Assembly (NCBI RefSeq): GCF_024055795.1
Contig: NZ_JAMXMY010000019.1
Span: 124,001-188,000, forward strand
Length of the DNA stretch: 64,000 nt
From: Actinoallomurus purpureus
GTDB lineage: Bacteria; Actinomycetota; Actinomycetes; Streptosporangiales; Streptosporangiaceae
Direction: 5' to 3'
The translations under genes and the position numbers were made by a program. This document shows, piece after piece, positions 56,828 through 64,000 of this stretch. Below the pieces are notes generated by a model. It saw nothing but the letters and a program-made list of their open reading frames with translations, did no database searches and was not told the DNA's origin. Position 1 is the stretch's first letter. Every line of letters begins with the position of its first letter.

Positions 56828-57754
56828 GTGGCGACCGAGGAGCCGGTAATGCCTTCCGAGGGGGGACCGGCCCGTCCATCCCCCGAGGAGAAGCCGTTCC
56901 TCTCCGCCGAGGGAGGGCCGGCTCACCCGCCGGCCGTGCTCCCGGCCGTGCTCCCGGCCGAGGGAGAGCCGCCCGCCGCGCTCCCCGAGGCGCCGGCGGC
57001 ACGGGTGGAGCGGTCGGCGTCGAGCGTGCGCTCGCTGGAACGCGCCTTCGAACTGCTCGACCACCTGGCCGACGCGGGCGGTCAGCTGGCCCTCACCGAA
57101 CTCGCCGAGGTGTCCGGGCTGCCCATGCCCACCATCTACCGGCTGATGCGGACACTGGTGAACCGGGGCTACGTCCGCCAGGAGCCGTCCAAGCGGTACG
57201 CGCTCGGTCCCCGGCTGATCCGGCTCGGGGAGACCGCGGAACGCCTGCTCGGCTCGTGGGCGCGGCCGGTGCTCGCCCAGCTGGTCGACGAGGTCGGTGA
57301 GACGGCCAACATGGCGCTGCTGGAGGGCGACGAGGCGGTGTACGTCGCGCAGGTGCCCTCACGGCACTCGATGCGCATGTTCACCGAGGTCGGCCGGCGC
57401 GTCCTGCCGCACTGCACGGGCGTGGGCAAGGCCCTCCTGGCGCAGCTGCCGGAGCCGACGGTGCGGGAGATCATCGCCCGTACCGGCATGCCCGCGTACA
57501 CGCCGCACACCATCACGGACCCCGCCGTGCTGATGGAGGAGCTGGCGCGCATCCGGCAGCGCGGCTACGCCCTCGACGAGCAGGAGCAGGAGGTCGGGGT
57601 GCGGTGCGTCGCCGTCCCGGTGATCGACACACCCACGCCGGCCGCCATCTCGGTGTCCGGGCCGCACGGCCGCCTCACCCACGAGGTGATCGAGGAGGTC
57701 GTGCCCATCATGCGCCGGACCGCCGGGCAGCTCGCCCGACGCCTCTCGGCTTGA
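56828..57754 (+). CDS. IclR-family transcriptional regulator
   Basis: A 308-residue regulator. A winged HTH is at ~65-125 (SLERAFELLDHLADAGGQLAL … MPTIYRLMRTLVNRGYV) and the effector domain runs to the end (VAQVPSRHSMRMFTEVGRRV, CTGVGKALLA, GYALDEQEQEVGVRCVAVPV). The first ~60 residues are a Pro/Glu/Ala-rich extension not usual for the family; with an internal ATG at 56849 it would shrink little. It is followed by a beta-hydroxyacid dehydrogenase gene, a common pairing in organic-acid catabolism. Confidence 0.92.
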   Translation: MATEEPVMPSEGGPARPSPEEKPFLSAEGGPAHPPAVLPAVLPAEGEPPAALPEAPAARVERSASSVRSLERAFELLDHLADAGGQLALTELAEVSGLPMPTIYRLMRTLVNRGYVRQEPSKRYALGPRLIRLGETAERLLGSWARPVLAQLVDEVGETANMALLEGDEAVYVAQVPSRHSMRMFTEVGRRVLPHCTGVGKALLAQLPEPTVREIIARTGMPAYTPHTITDPAVLMEELARIRQRGYALDEQEQEVGVRCVAVPVIDTPTPAAISVSGPHGRLTHEVIEEVVPIMRRTAGQLARRLSA

Positions 57755-57821
57755 AACTCCGAAACGGGAAATAACGGTCTAACCCGGATCGATGCCTCGC
57801 GGCCTGGGTAGAGGAGACGCC

Positions 57822-58679
57822 ATGGACGAGCTCACCGTCGCCGTACTCGGAACCGGGATCATGGGCGAGCCGATCGCCCGCAACCTGCTGCGCGCCGGTC
57901 TCGCGGTACGCGTGTGGAACCGCACCCGGGCGAAGGCGGAGCCTCTCGCGGCGGACGGCGCACGCGTGTGCGACGAGCCCGCTGAGGCCGCCGACGGCGC
58001 GAATGTCGTCGTCACGATGCTCCACGACGGCGAGACCGTCGAGAACGTGATGGCCGGCGTGCTCCCGGCCATGGAGGAGGACGCGGTCTGGGCACAGATG
58101 AGCACGGTCGGCGCCGAGGCGGTGGACCGTCTCGCGGAACTGGCCCGCAAGCGCGACGTCACCTTCATCGACTGTCCGGTCCTCGGCACCCGCAAGCCCG
58201 CCGAGGACGGGGCCCTCGTCGTCCTCGCCGCCGGCCCCCACGACGAGCGCGCGGAGCGGGTCTTCGACGTGATCGGTTCCCGGACGGTATGGCTGGGCGA
58301 CGGCACCGAGGCGTCCCGGTTGAAGCTCGTCCTGAACAGCTGGGTCCTCGCGCTGACCACGGCCACCGGTGAGGCGATCGCCCTGGCGGAGGCCTTCGGA
58401 CTGGACCCCCGGCTCTTCCTGGAGACGATCGCGGGCGGAGGTCTCGACTCGCAGTACGCCCAGATGAAGGGCAAGGCGATCATCGCCGGGGAGCTCGCGC
58501 CGAGCTTCAAGACGGTCAGCGCCGCCAAGGACGCCGCCCTGGTCGCCTCGGACGGGCGGTCCGCCGGGGCGGCACCTCGGGTCGCCGAGGCCGTACGCGA
58601 CCAGATGCGCCGTGCCGTCGAGCTCGGCCACGGCGACGAGGACATGGCCGCCGTCTACCACGCCGCCCGCCACCCCTGA
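57822..58679 (+). CDS. NAD(P)-dependent beta-hydroxyacid dehydrogenase
   Basis: A 285-residue dehydrogenase of the 3-hydroxyisobutyrate/tartronate-semialdehyde reductase family. It has the dinucleotide motif AVLGTGIMGEPIARNLL at the N-terminus, NRTRAKAE, the substrate-binding DCPVLGTRKPAEDG, and the catalytic Lys region ASRLKLVLNSWV. The exact hydroxyacid is unknown. The ATG at 57822 follows GGAGA and lies 67 bp after the IclR gene. Confidence 0.9.
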   Translation: MDELTVAVLGTGIMGEPIARNLLRAGLAVRVWNRTRAKAEPLAADGARVCDEPAEAADGANVVVTMLHDGETVENVMAGVLPAMEEDAVWAQMSTVGAEAVDRLAELARKRDVTFIDCPVLGTRKPAEDGALVVLAAGPHDERAERVFDVIGSRTVWLGDGTEASRLKLVLNSWVLALTTATGEAIALAEAFGLDPRLFLETIAGGGLDSQYAQMKGKAIIAGELAPSFKTVSAAKDAALVASDGRSAGAAPRVAEAVRDQMRRAVELGHGDEDMAAVYHAARHP

Positions 58680-58800
58680 CCCCGCCCGCGCCTGACCCCG
58701 CCCGCGTCCGACCCCCCCCGTGTCTGACCCGCCCGCGTCCGACCCGGCGCGCGTCTGACCCGGCGCGCGTCTGACCCGGCGCGCGTCTGACCCGGCTCAA
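58677..58800 (+). repeat. 16-bp tandem repeat starting at the dehydrogenase stop codon
   Basis: About eight head-to-tail units of the form TGACCCGGCGCGCGTC. The last three or four full units are identical; the earlier ones are degenerate (CCGCCCGCG variants). The first unit begins with the TGA stop of the dehydrogenase. There are no spacers, so it is not a CRISPR. The wider gap 58680-59545 holds this array, two palindromic repeats and no convincing gene. Confidence 0.85.
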
Positions 58801-58902
58801 GCCCCGCCGTCGACTCTCAGCCCCCGTGTCCAGCCCCCGCCGCCTCGCGGCACCGGGCACCGCCCGGGAACCGTGAGGCTCGCCGACCCCGCCATCTCCT
58901 GC

Positions 58903-58964
58903 GTTGACTTTGGGAAAAACGCCGTTTCGGCGGTCCACGGAAGGGCGACTTTCCCAAAGTCAAC
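58903..58964. repeat. 62-bp palindromic repeat, copy 3 (intergenic)
   Basis: The ends GTTGACTTTGGGAAA and TTTCCCAAAGTCAAC are exact complements, giving a long hairpin. Length is identical to copies 1 and 4. Confidence 0.88.
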
Positions 58965-59225
58965 GAGAGCGAGGAGCGCCCGGTGGGCGGACGATCCGGA
59001 GATTCGTTACAGTCCGCGCTCGCGCCCCGACTGAGTGCGATCCCCCCGCATCTGCGGAACGGCCCCTTCCGCCGCGCGGAAGCCAATATCACGAAGACCT
59101 CGGACGAGATGATCAATTCGCCGTCGCCGGGTGGATCCATTTGAAGTACGACGCAAAGACACTTTTCCGGCGACCGGAATCGATCATCGACGACGTCCGC
59201 ACCGCCCTCTGGCAGCGCGGCCACC

Positions 59226-59287
59226 GTTGACCTTGGGAAAATCGCCGTTCTGAAGGAGCTTGGATGGGCGATTATCCCAAACTCAAC
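59226..59287. repeat. 62-bp palindromic repeat, copy 4 (intergenic)
   Basis: The ends are GTTGACCTTGGGAAAATCGCC and GGGCGATTATCCCAAACTCAAC, with a few mismatches in the stem. It lies 261 bp after copy 3 and upstream of the diiron-protein gene. Confidence 0.86.
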
Positions 59288-59545
59288 GGAGGGGTGGGGA
59301 AGGCAGGCCCCGGCGGAAGCCGCAGCTCGGCGGCGGGGGCTCGGGGTTGTCTGTGGCGGGCGTACGGGGCGGCGCGGCGGGTGCGCGGGTTCGGGGCGGC
59401 GGGTGCCCGGGGGCCGGACTCGTCGCCGGTGGGCGTACGGGGTGACGGGTGCCCGGGTTCGGGGGGAATGTTCGGCGGACGGCCTTGGCGGGGGCTGCTT
59501 TACGTGCTACGAACAAATGTAAAGCCGATCCCCCAGGAGGCCTCG

Positions 59546-60652
59546 ATGACGATGCGCGACCGCTACACCATGCCCGTCCCCGACGGCACCTGGGACGTGC
59601 CCGCCGCGGGCGCCGCGCGGTTCACCTGGGAGTACGACGACGGCCGTGACCGTCTGCTGTCCCTGTACCAGAAGGGCAAGGACAAGCAGTGGGACGCCCA
59701 GAAGCGCATCGACTGGGATGTTCCGGTCGACGTGAACAACGTCGCCGGGCTGCCGGACGAGTTCAACCCGCTCGTCGGCTCCGACGTCTGGGAGCGCATG
59801 CCGCAGGAGGGACGCGACGAGTTCGGCCGGCATCAGGGCGCCTGGCTGTTCAGCCAGTTCCTGCACGGCGAGCAGGGCGCGCTGACCGTGTCCGCGCGGA
59901 TCGTCGAGTCGGTGCCCGACCTCGACTCGAAGTTCTACGCCGCGACCCAGGTCATGGACGAGGCCCGGCACGTCGAGCTGTACAAGAAGTTCGTCGACGA
60001 GAAGCTCGGCCTGTACTACCCGATCAACGAGGACCTGGCGAAGCTGCTGGAGGAGTCGCTCACCGACGGCCGCTGGGACCTGCCGTACCTCGGCATGCAG
60101 GTGCTCATCGAGGGCCTGGCCCTGGCATCCTTCGGCCTCTACCGCGACATGTCGACCAACCCGCTGGTCAAGCAGCTCCTCGCGTACGTCATGCAGGACG
60201 AGGCGCGGCACGTCGCGTTCGGGCGGCTGGCGCTGAAGGACTACTACGCCGAGCTCACGGAAAAGGAGCGGGCGGATCGCGAGGAGTTCGTCGTCGAGGG
60301 CTGCTACCTGATGCGCGACCGGTTCAAGGGCAAGGAAATCTTCGAGAACCTCGGCATGCCGGTCAAGGAGTGCATGGAGTACGTCGACAACGGGCCGGTC
60401 TACACGCTGTACCAGTCACTGCTGTTCAGCCGGATCGTCCCGTGCGTCCGCGACATCGGCCTGTGGGGCGACAAGGTGCAGAAGGCGTACGCAGACATGG
60501 GCGTGCTCGACGCCGCGAAGGGCGACCTCGTCCAGCTGATGAGGCAGGACGAGGAGATCGCCGAGGAGGTCGACCGGGCCCGGCACGAACGCGAACTGGC
60601 GGAACGCCACGCGGAGGTCCGCGCGGCGATCGCGGACGGCGGCGCCGAGTAG
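59546..60652 (+). CDS. Ferritin-like diiron protein (putative oxygenase/oxidase)
   Basis: A 368-residue protein with a complete four-helix carboxylate diiron set: Glu109 (HGEQ), Glu139/His142 (MDEARH), Glu189 (LIEG) and Glu219/His222 (QDEARH). It belongs with ribonucleotide-reductase-like and AurF-like ferritin-superfamily proteins; the substrate is not evident. The ATG has AGGAGG 6 nt upstream, an ideal site. It is a single-gene unit behind a repeat-rich gap. Confidence 0.85.
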   Translation: MTMRDRYTMPVPDGTWDVPAAGAARFTWEYDDGRDRLLSLYQKGKDKQWDAQKRIDWDVPVDVNNVAGLPDEFNPLVGSDVWERMPQEGRDEFGRHQGAWLFSQFLHGEQGALTVSARIVESVPDLDSKFYAATQVMDEARHVELYKKFVDEKLGLYYPINEDLAKLLEESLTDGRWDLPYLGMQVLIEGLALASFGLYRDMSTNPLVKQLLAYVMQDEARHVAFGRLALKDYYAELTEKERADREEFVVEGCYLMRDRFKGKEIFENLGMPVKECMEYVDNGPVYTLYQSLLFSRIVPCVRDIGLWGDKVQKAYADMGVLDAAKGDLVQLMRQDEEIAEEVDRARHERELAERHAEVRAAIADGGAE

Positions 60653-60838
60653 GAGTCACCTCACCCCGGATCCGTTCGGTGGGACACCCATCGAAAACGG
60701 CGAGTTACCCGCGATCACGGTGCGTGGCCGCCTATCGTCGGGGACTCGTGCGTGGGATCTCCGGGTTCCGCGCCGTTCGAGCTCCGGGCCGTCTTCCGGC
60801 CGGAGCTCGATGTCCTGTCCCCTACCGAAGGACGGTCC

Positions 60839-61420
60839 GTGGGTACTGCCGGCCGACATCGCCAGGTTCCCCGATCCACGCGCCTCTGCTCCGGCCTCCT
60901 CGCGGTCGCCGGGTTGGCCGCCGCCACGCTCGCCGCGACCGTCGCGACGCTGATCGGATCCGGCCGGTCCGCGCCTCGGGCGGACGTCGGGGCGGCCGCC
61001 GTTCCCGCGGCCCCGCCTGCGATCCCCGGGCGGGCGAGCCGGGCATCCCGCCGCAGTCCGGTCCGGGCTCGGGCGGCGCGGCACCGGGCGGCACGGAAGA
61101 GGACGCGCCGGACGCCGAGAAAGAGGGTCGTGGCCGGCGGGAACTGTGAGGCGTCGTACTACGGCGCGAGCACGGCGACCGCGAGCGGCGCGCCGTTCGA
61201 TCCGGAGGCGCTCACGGCGGCCCACCGTACGCTGCCGATGGGGTCGCGGGTCCGCGTCATCAACATGAGCAATGCTCGATCCGTCGTCGTACGGATCAAC
61301 GACCGGGGGCCGTTCGTCCCGGGCCGGTGCCTGGACCTGTCCACCGCGGCGATGCGGGCGGTCGGCGGGGTGCTGTCCGGAGTGATCCCGGTGCGGTACG
61401 AGGTTCTCGCGGGCGTCTGA
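60839..61420 (+). CDS. RlpA-like double-psi beta-barrel protein, secreted or anchored
   Basis: The GTG at 60839, after AAGGA, gives 193 residues. An N-terminal hydrophobic helix (LLAVAGLAAATLAATVATL) is followed by a very basic Arg/Ala linker (~60-100) and a C-terminal RlpA domain: CEASYYGASTATASGAPFDP, AAHRTLPMGSRVRV and VRINDRGPFVPGRCLDLS. The Asp in NDRGPF is the expected catalytic residue of RlpA lytic transglycosylases. It probably acts on peptidoglycan. Confidence 0.85.
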   Translation: MGTAGRHRQVPRSTRLCSGLLAVAGLAAATLAATVATLIGSGRSAPRADVGAAAVPAAPPAIPGRASRASRRSPVRARAARHRAARKRTRRTPRKRVVAGGNCEASYYGASTATASGAPFDPEALTAAHRTLPMGSRVRVINMSNARSVVVRINDRGPFVPGRCLDLSTAAMRAVGGVLSGVIPVRYEVLAGV

Positions 61421-61452
61421 GCGCCCCGCTGCGGACTCCGGCCCGAAAAGGA

Positions 61453-61509
61453 GTGAACGCCCGCGGGTAGGCCCCTTCCCCCAAAGAAGCTCGACCCGCG
61501 GACGTTCAC
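61453..61509. terminator. 16-bp inverted repeat hairpin
   Basis: Arms 61453-61468 and 61494-61509 match at 15 of 16 positions (GTGAACGCCCGCGGGT against its complement) around a 25-base loop. It lies 33 bp after the RlpA-like stop, so it is probably a terminator, although the long loop is unusual. Confidence 0.55.
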
Positions 61510-61517
61510 CTTCCTGC

Positions 61518-61543
61518 GGCTTGGACGGGTACAGATCCAAGCC
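61518..61543. terminator. Second hairpin after the RlpA-like gene
   Basis: GGCTTGGA-N10-TCCAAGCC, directly following the larger inverted repeat; together they form a tandem structured region in the 345-bp gap 61421-61765. Confidence 0.4.
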
Positions 61544-61676
61544 TGCGGATCCGGCCGTCGCGTCGCGTCCCCCGTTGAATCCCCCAATTCATCGCGACGC
61601 GTCAGCCGTATATGGTGGTCCGTGTTCTTGCAGTAGCTACGTTATGTGAGACGGAGACGGCATTCCGTCCACCCTG

Positions 61677-61738
61677 GGTTGACACTTCCCCGTACACCCC
61701 CGGTTGACCTGCGGCTTTGCCCTTTTTTGGGGTTGACA
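61677..61738 (+). promoter_or_regulatory. Three GGTTGAC direct repeats, the last within a TTGACA -35 box
   Basis: GGTTGAC occurs at 61677, 61702 and 61731, spaced 25 and 29 bp. The third forms TTGACA at 61733-61738. No good -10 follows at 17 bp (TGATCG), which suggests activator dependence. It lies just upstream of the two-component operon. Confidence 0.5.
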
Positions 61739-61765
61739 AGGCAAGTATCGACCGATGATCGGAAT

Positions 61766-62917
61766 GTGGCTGTGAGGAGGCCGGCACTGAGGGCCGGGGG
61801 GCCCGTGAGTCCGGCCGACATCATTCTGTCGGCCGGAGTGTTCGCCGCCTTCATTCCCTACATTCACAGGAGTGGCAATATGCCACTCGCGATCGGTCTC
61901 GGCACACTGAACGCCACCCTGCTGCTGGCGAAGAAACGCTTCCCCAGGGTGACGCTCGCCGGTTGTCTTCTGTTGACAGCGGTGCTGGCGGTGCTCACGA
62001 GGCGTTCCTACCCCGTGACGCCGGCGACCCTCGTCGCACTCTATGCGGTGGGCCGCTACTGCACCCGCGGCATGGCGCTGGCTGCGGCGGTCCTGACGAT
62101 CCTGGCCGGGTTCTTCGCCGCCCAGGTGTCCGAGCGCATCCCGTCGTACACCCTGAAGAACGTCCAGGTACTCGGCTGGGTGGTGCTCGCGGTCCTCGCC
62201 GGCGCGTGGGTTCGGACGCAGAGGGCGCGCGTCCGGTATGTCGAGGAACGCGCCGAACGCGCCGAACGCGGACGCGAGGAGGAGGCGCGGCGCAGGGTCG
62301 CGGAGGAGCGGGTGCGCATCGCCCGGGAACTGCACGACATCGTCGGCCACGCACTCATGTCGATCAGCGTGTTGTCGTCGGTCACCTCCCGGATCATCGA
62401 GCGTGACCCGGCGGCGGGACGGGACGCGCTGCGGACGATCAGCGGGGTGAGCAACTCGGCGCTGCGGGAGATCCGCAGCACACTGAGCCTGCTACGGGAG
62501 GGCACCGAACCGCTCAAGGCCCCGGAACGCGGCCTCGACGACCTCTGCACGCTCATCGAGCAGGCCCGCATGAGCGGCCTGCCGATCACGATGAAACATG
62601 ACGTGATCAGGCGGGAGATCCCGGCGATCATCGGCTTCACGGTCTACCGGATCGTCCAGGAGAGCCTGACCAACATCACCCGGCACGCGGAGGGCGTCAC
62701 CAAGGTGATCGTCGCCGTCATCTGCGCAAACGATTACCTGGATGTCACCGTCGTGAACGACGGCGCTGACGCCACCTTCAGCGAAGGTGACGGCATCGGC
62801 ATCCAGGGCATGCGCGAACGCGTCACCGCCACCGGCGGCCGCCTGGACACCACGGCGCTGCCCGGCGGCGGATTCCGCGTACACGCGCGTCTGCCGCTGA
62901 AGGAGGCATCCCGATGA
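61766..62917 (+). CDS. NarL-type sensor histidine kinase
   Basis: About 383 residues from the GTG at 61766; a GTG at 61805 is an alternative. Four to five membrane helices occupy the first ~150 residues, then a charged coiled coil (VEERAERAERGREEEARRR). The HisKA_3 helix has its phospho-His in ARELHDIVGHALMS. The HATPase has NITRHAEG and GDGIGIQGMRERV. The 3' end overlaps the response regulator by 4 bp. Genes for an ABC exporter follow, so the pair may control it. Confidence 0.9.
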   Translation: MAVRRPALRAGGPVSPADIILSAGVFAAFIPYIHRSGNMPLAIGLGTLNATLLLAKKRFPRVTLAGCLLLTAVLAVLTRRSYPVTPATLVALYAVGRYCTRGMALAAAVLTILAGFFAAQVSERIPSYTLKNVQVLGWVVLAVLAGAWVRTQRARVRYVEERAERAERGREEEARRRVAEERVRIARELHDIVGHALMSISVLSSVTSRIIERDPAAGRDALRTISGVSNSALREIRSTLSLLREGTEPLKAPERGLDDLCTLIEQARMSGLPITMKHDVIRREIPAIIGFTVYRIVQESLTNITRHAEGVTKVIVAVICANDYLDVTVVNDGADATFSEGDGIGIQGMRERVTATGGRLDTTALPGGGFRVHARLPLKEASR

Positions 62918-63591
62918 CGATTCGTGTCCTGCTGGCCGATGACCAGACGACCGTACGGGCGGGGTTCCGGATGCTCATCGACTCCACCGAGGACATGCAC
63001 GTGGTGGCCGAGGCGGCCGACGGCACCCGCGCCGTCGAGATGGCCCGGGCCACGATCCCGGACGTCGTCCTCATGGACATCCGGATGCCCGGCATGGACG
63101 GCATCGAGGCCACCCGCCGGATCACGTCCGACCCGGCGCTGTCCGACGTGCACATCCTGATCCTCACGACGTTCGAGCACGACGAGTACATCTTCGGCGC
63201 CCTCCGGGCGGGAGCCGGCGGGTTCCTGCTCAAGGACACCGATCCGGACGATCTCCTGGACGCGATCCGGGTGGTCGCCTCCGGGGAGGCGCTGCTGGGC
63301 CGGGGGCTGACCCGGCGGGTGCTCAAGGAGTTCGCCGCTCAGCCGCAGCAGCCGGAGGCCGGCGGCAAGGACCTCGACGTGCTGAGCGACCGGGAGCGGG
63401 AGGTACTGGTGCAGATCGCCATCGGCCTCACGAACGAGGAGATCGCCGCCAAGCTGCACCTCAGCCCCGCCACCGCCAAGACGTACGTGCATCGGATCAT
63501 GACGAAGCTGCACGCCCGCGACCGGGTGCAGTTGGTGATCTTCGCCTACGACAAGGGACTCGTACGACCTCGGTCATCGGACCGGCGATGA
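62914..63591 (+). CDS. NarL/LuxR-family response regulator
   Basis: A 225-residue regulator: receiver domain (RVLLADDQTTVRAGFRMLI, phospho-Asp in VVLMDIRMPGMDG, Lys in LLKDTD) and LuxR HTH (LSDREREVLVQIAIGLTNEEIA … TAKTYVHRIMTKL). It is translationally coupled to the kinase (ATGA overlap) and paralogous to the regulator at 53680. Confidence 0.94.
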   Translation: MTIRVLLADDQTTVRAGFRMLIDSTEDMHVVAEAADGTRAVEMARATIPDVVLMDIRMPGMDGIEATRRITSDPALSDVHILILTTFEHDEYIFGALRAGAGGFLLKDTDPDDLLDAIRVVASGEALLGRGLTRRVLKEFAAQPQQPEAGGKDLDVLSDREREVLVQIAIGLTNEEIAAKLHLSPATAKTYVHRIMTKLHARDRVQLVIFAYDKGLVRPRSSDRR

Positions 63592-63660
63592 CAAATGTCA
63601 TCGCGAAGCGAGGATCGAGCACACTAGGGCGCTGACCGGCGCGAATCTAACGTTCTGGGC

Positions 63661-64000
63661 ATGAACGCAATCGCCTTCACCGGGGTGTCCAAGAGCTACG
63701 GGCCGGTCCGCGCCGTCGAGGGGCTGGACCTCACGATCGACGCCGGCAGCACCGTCGCGCTGCTCGGCCCGAACGGAGCCGGGAAGTCCACCTCCATCGG
63801 AATGCTGCTCGGTCTCGTACGGCCGTCGGCGGGCGAGATCCGCGTCTTCGGCGACAGCCCCGACACCGCCGTCAAACAGGGCCGGGTCGGCGCGATGCTG
63901 CAGGACGGCACGCTCGTCCCCGGGCTGACCGTCCGCGAGGTCGTCTCCTTCATCCGTGGCCTGTACCCCGACCCGATGCCGCTGGAGGAGATCCTCGCCC
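63661..64000 (+). CDS. ABC transporter ATP-binding protein, N-terminal part (runs off the window)
   Basis: The first 113 residues are visible: a Walker A GPNGAGKSTS at ~39-48 and the Q-loop in GAMLQDGTLVPGLTVREV at ~80. It is of the DrrA/CcmA type, usually followed by a membrane permease gene. It starts 69 bp after the response regulator, an arrangement typical of two-component-controlled drug exporters. Confidence 0.93.
   Translation, partial: MNAIAFTGVSKSYGPVRAVEGLDLTIDAGSTVALLGPNGAGKSTSIGMLLGLVRPSAGEIRVFGDSPDTAVKQGRVGAMLQDGTLVPGLTVREVVSFIRGLYPDPMPLEEILA

Noticed and set aside
58677-58800. CRISPR-like array
   Set aside because: Units are contiguous with no spacers and no cas genes are nearby; it is a simple tandem repeat.
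58904-59230. A 108-codon frame between palindromic repeats 3 and 4
   Set aside because: Its first third is the repeat itself, it lacks a ribosome-binding site and the rest shows no recognisable domain.

Overview
The window is high-GC actinomycete DNA. The evidence is long uninterrupted GC-rich genes, frequent GTG starts, XRE regulators with DUF5753/DUF6879 partners, and an IclR/MmpL/NarL-type gene repertoire. A genus cannot be fixed from sequence alone; a rare actinomycete (Thermomonosporaceae or Streptosporangiaceae-like) is an inference.

Positions 1-32.8 kb are the right-hand part of a lipopeptide biosynthetic cluster. A PKS gene beginning ACP-KS runs off the left edge. Divergent from it, one tightly packed operon encodes an MFS exporter, a GT1-type glycosyltransferase, a fatty acyl-AMP ligase (FAAL), a stand-alone ACP, three NRPS subunits, an MbtH-like protein and a type II thioesterase. 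The NRPS modules read Cstart-A-T / C-A-T / C-A-T-E, then C-A-T / C-A-T / C-A-T-E, then C-A-T-TE. My reading of the A-domain specificity residues gives fatty acyl-Thr-X-D-Ser-Ser-Gly-D-(Phe-like)-hydrophobic, a seven-residue, possibly glycosylated lipopeptide. The last NRPS gene has an in-frame amber codon inside its A domain. The codon lies in a palindromic repeat that also sits in frame at the same place in the preceding A domain.

Positions 32.8-44.1 kb are a patchwork. They hold a small secreted Cys-containing protein, a beta-lactamase-like serine hydrolase, and a GNAT/CutA block that was partly duplicated into a truncated XRE gene. A DUF5753/DUF6879 pair follows, then a complete three-gene graspetide (ATP-grasp RiPP) cluster with a PIMT-like methyltransferase, the type that forms aspartimides. 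Fragments of a TetR gene and of a second PIMT-like gene mark decay.

Positions 44.1-51.5 kb contain a TetR/methyltransferase divergon around a perfect 38-bp palindrome. Next is a leftward operon of a second FAAL-like ligase, an MmpL transporter and a secreted esterase. Positions 51.6-54.4 kb hold a NarL-type kinase/regulator pair split by a HicA-like two-gene module.

Positions 54.4-64 kb are more chromosomal in flavour: zf-TFIIB protein, Pro/Ala-rich anchored protein, IclR regulator, beta-hydroxyacid dehydrogenase, diiron ferritin-like enzyme, RlpA-like protein, a second NarL-type two-component pair and the start of an ABC exporter gene. Two more copies of the palindromic repeat and a 16-bp tandem repeat lie here. 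No rRNA, tRNA, CRISPR array or transposase was seen.
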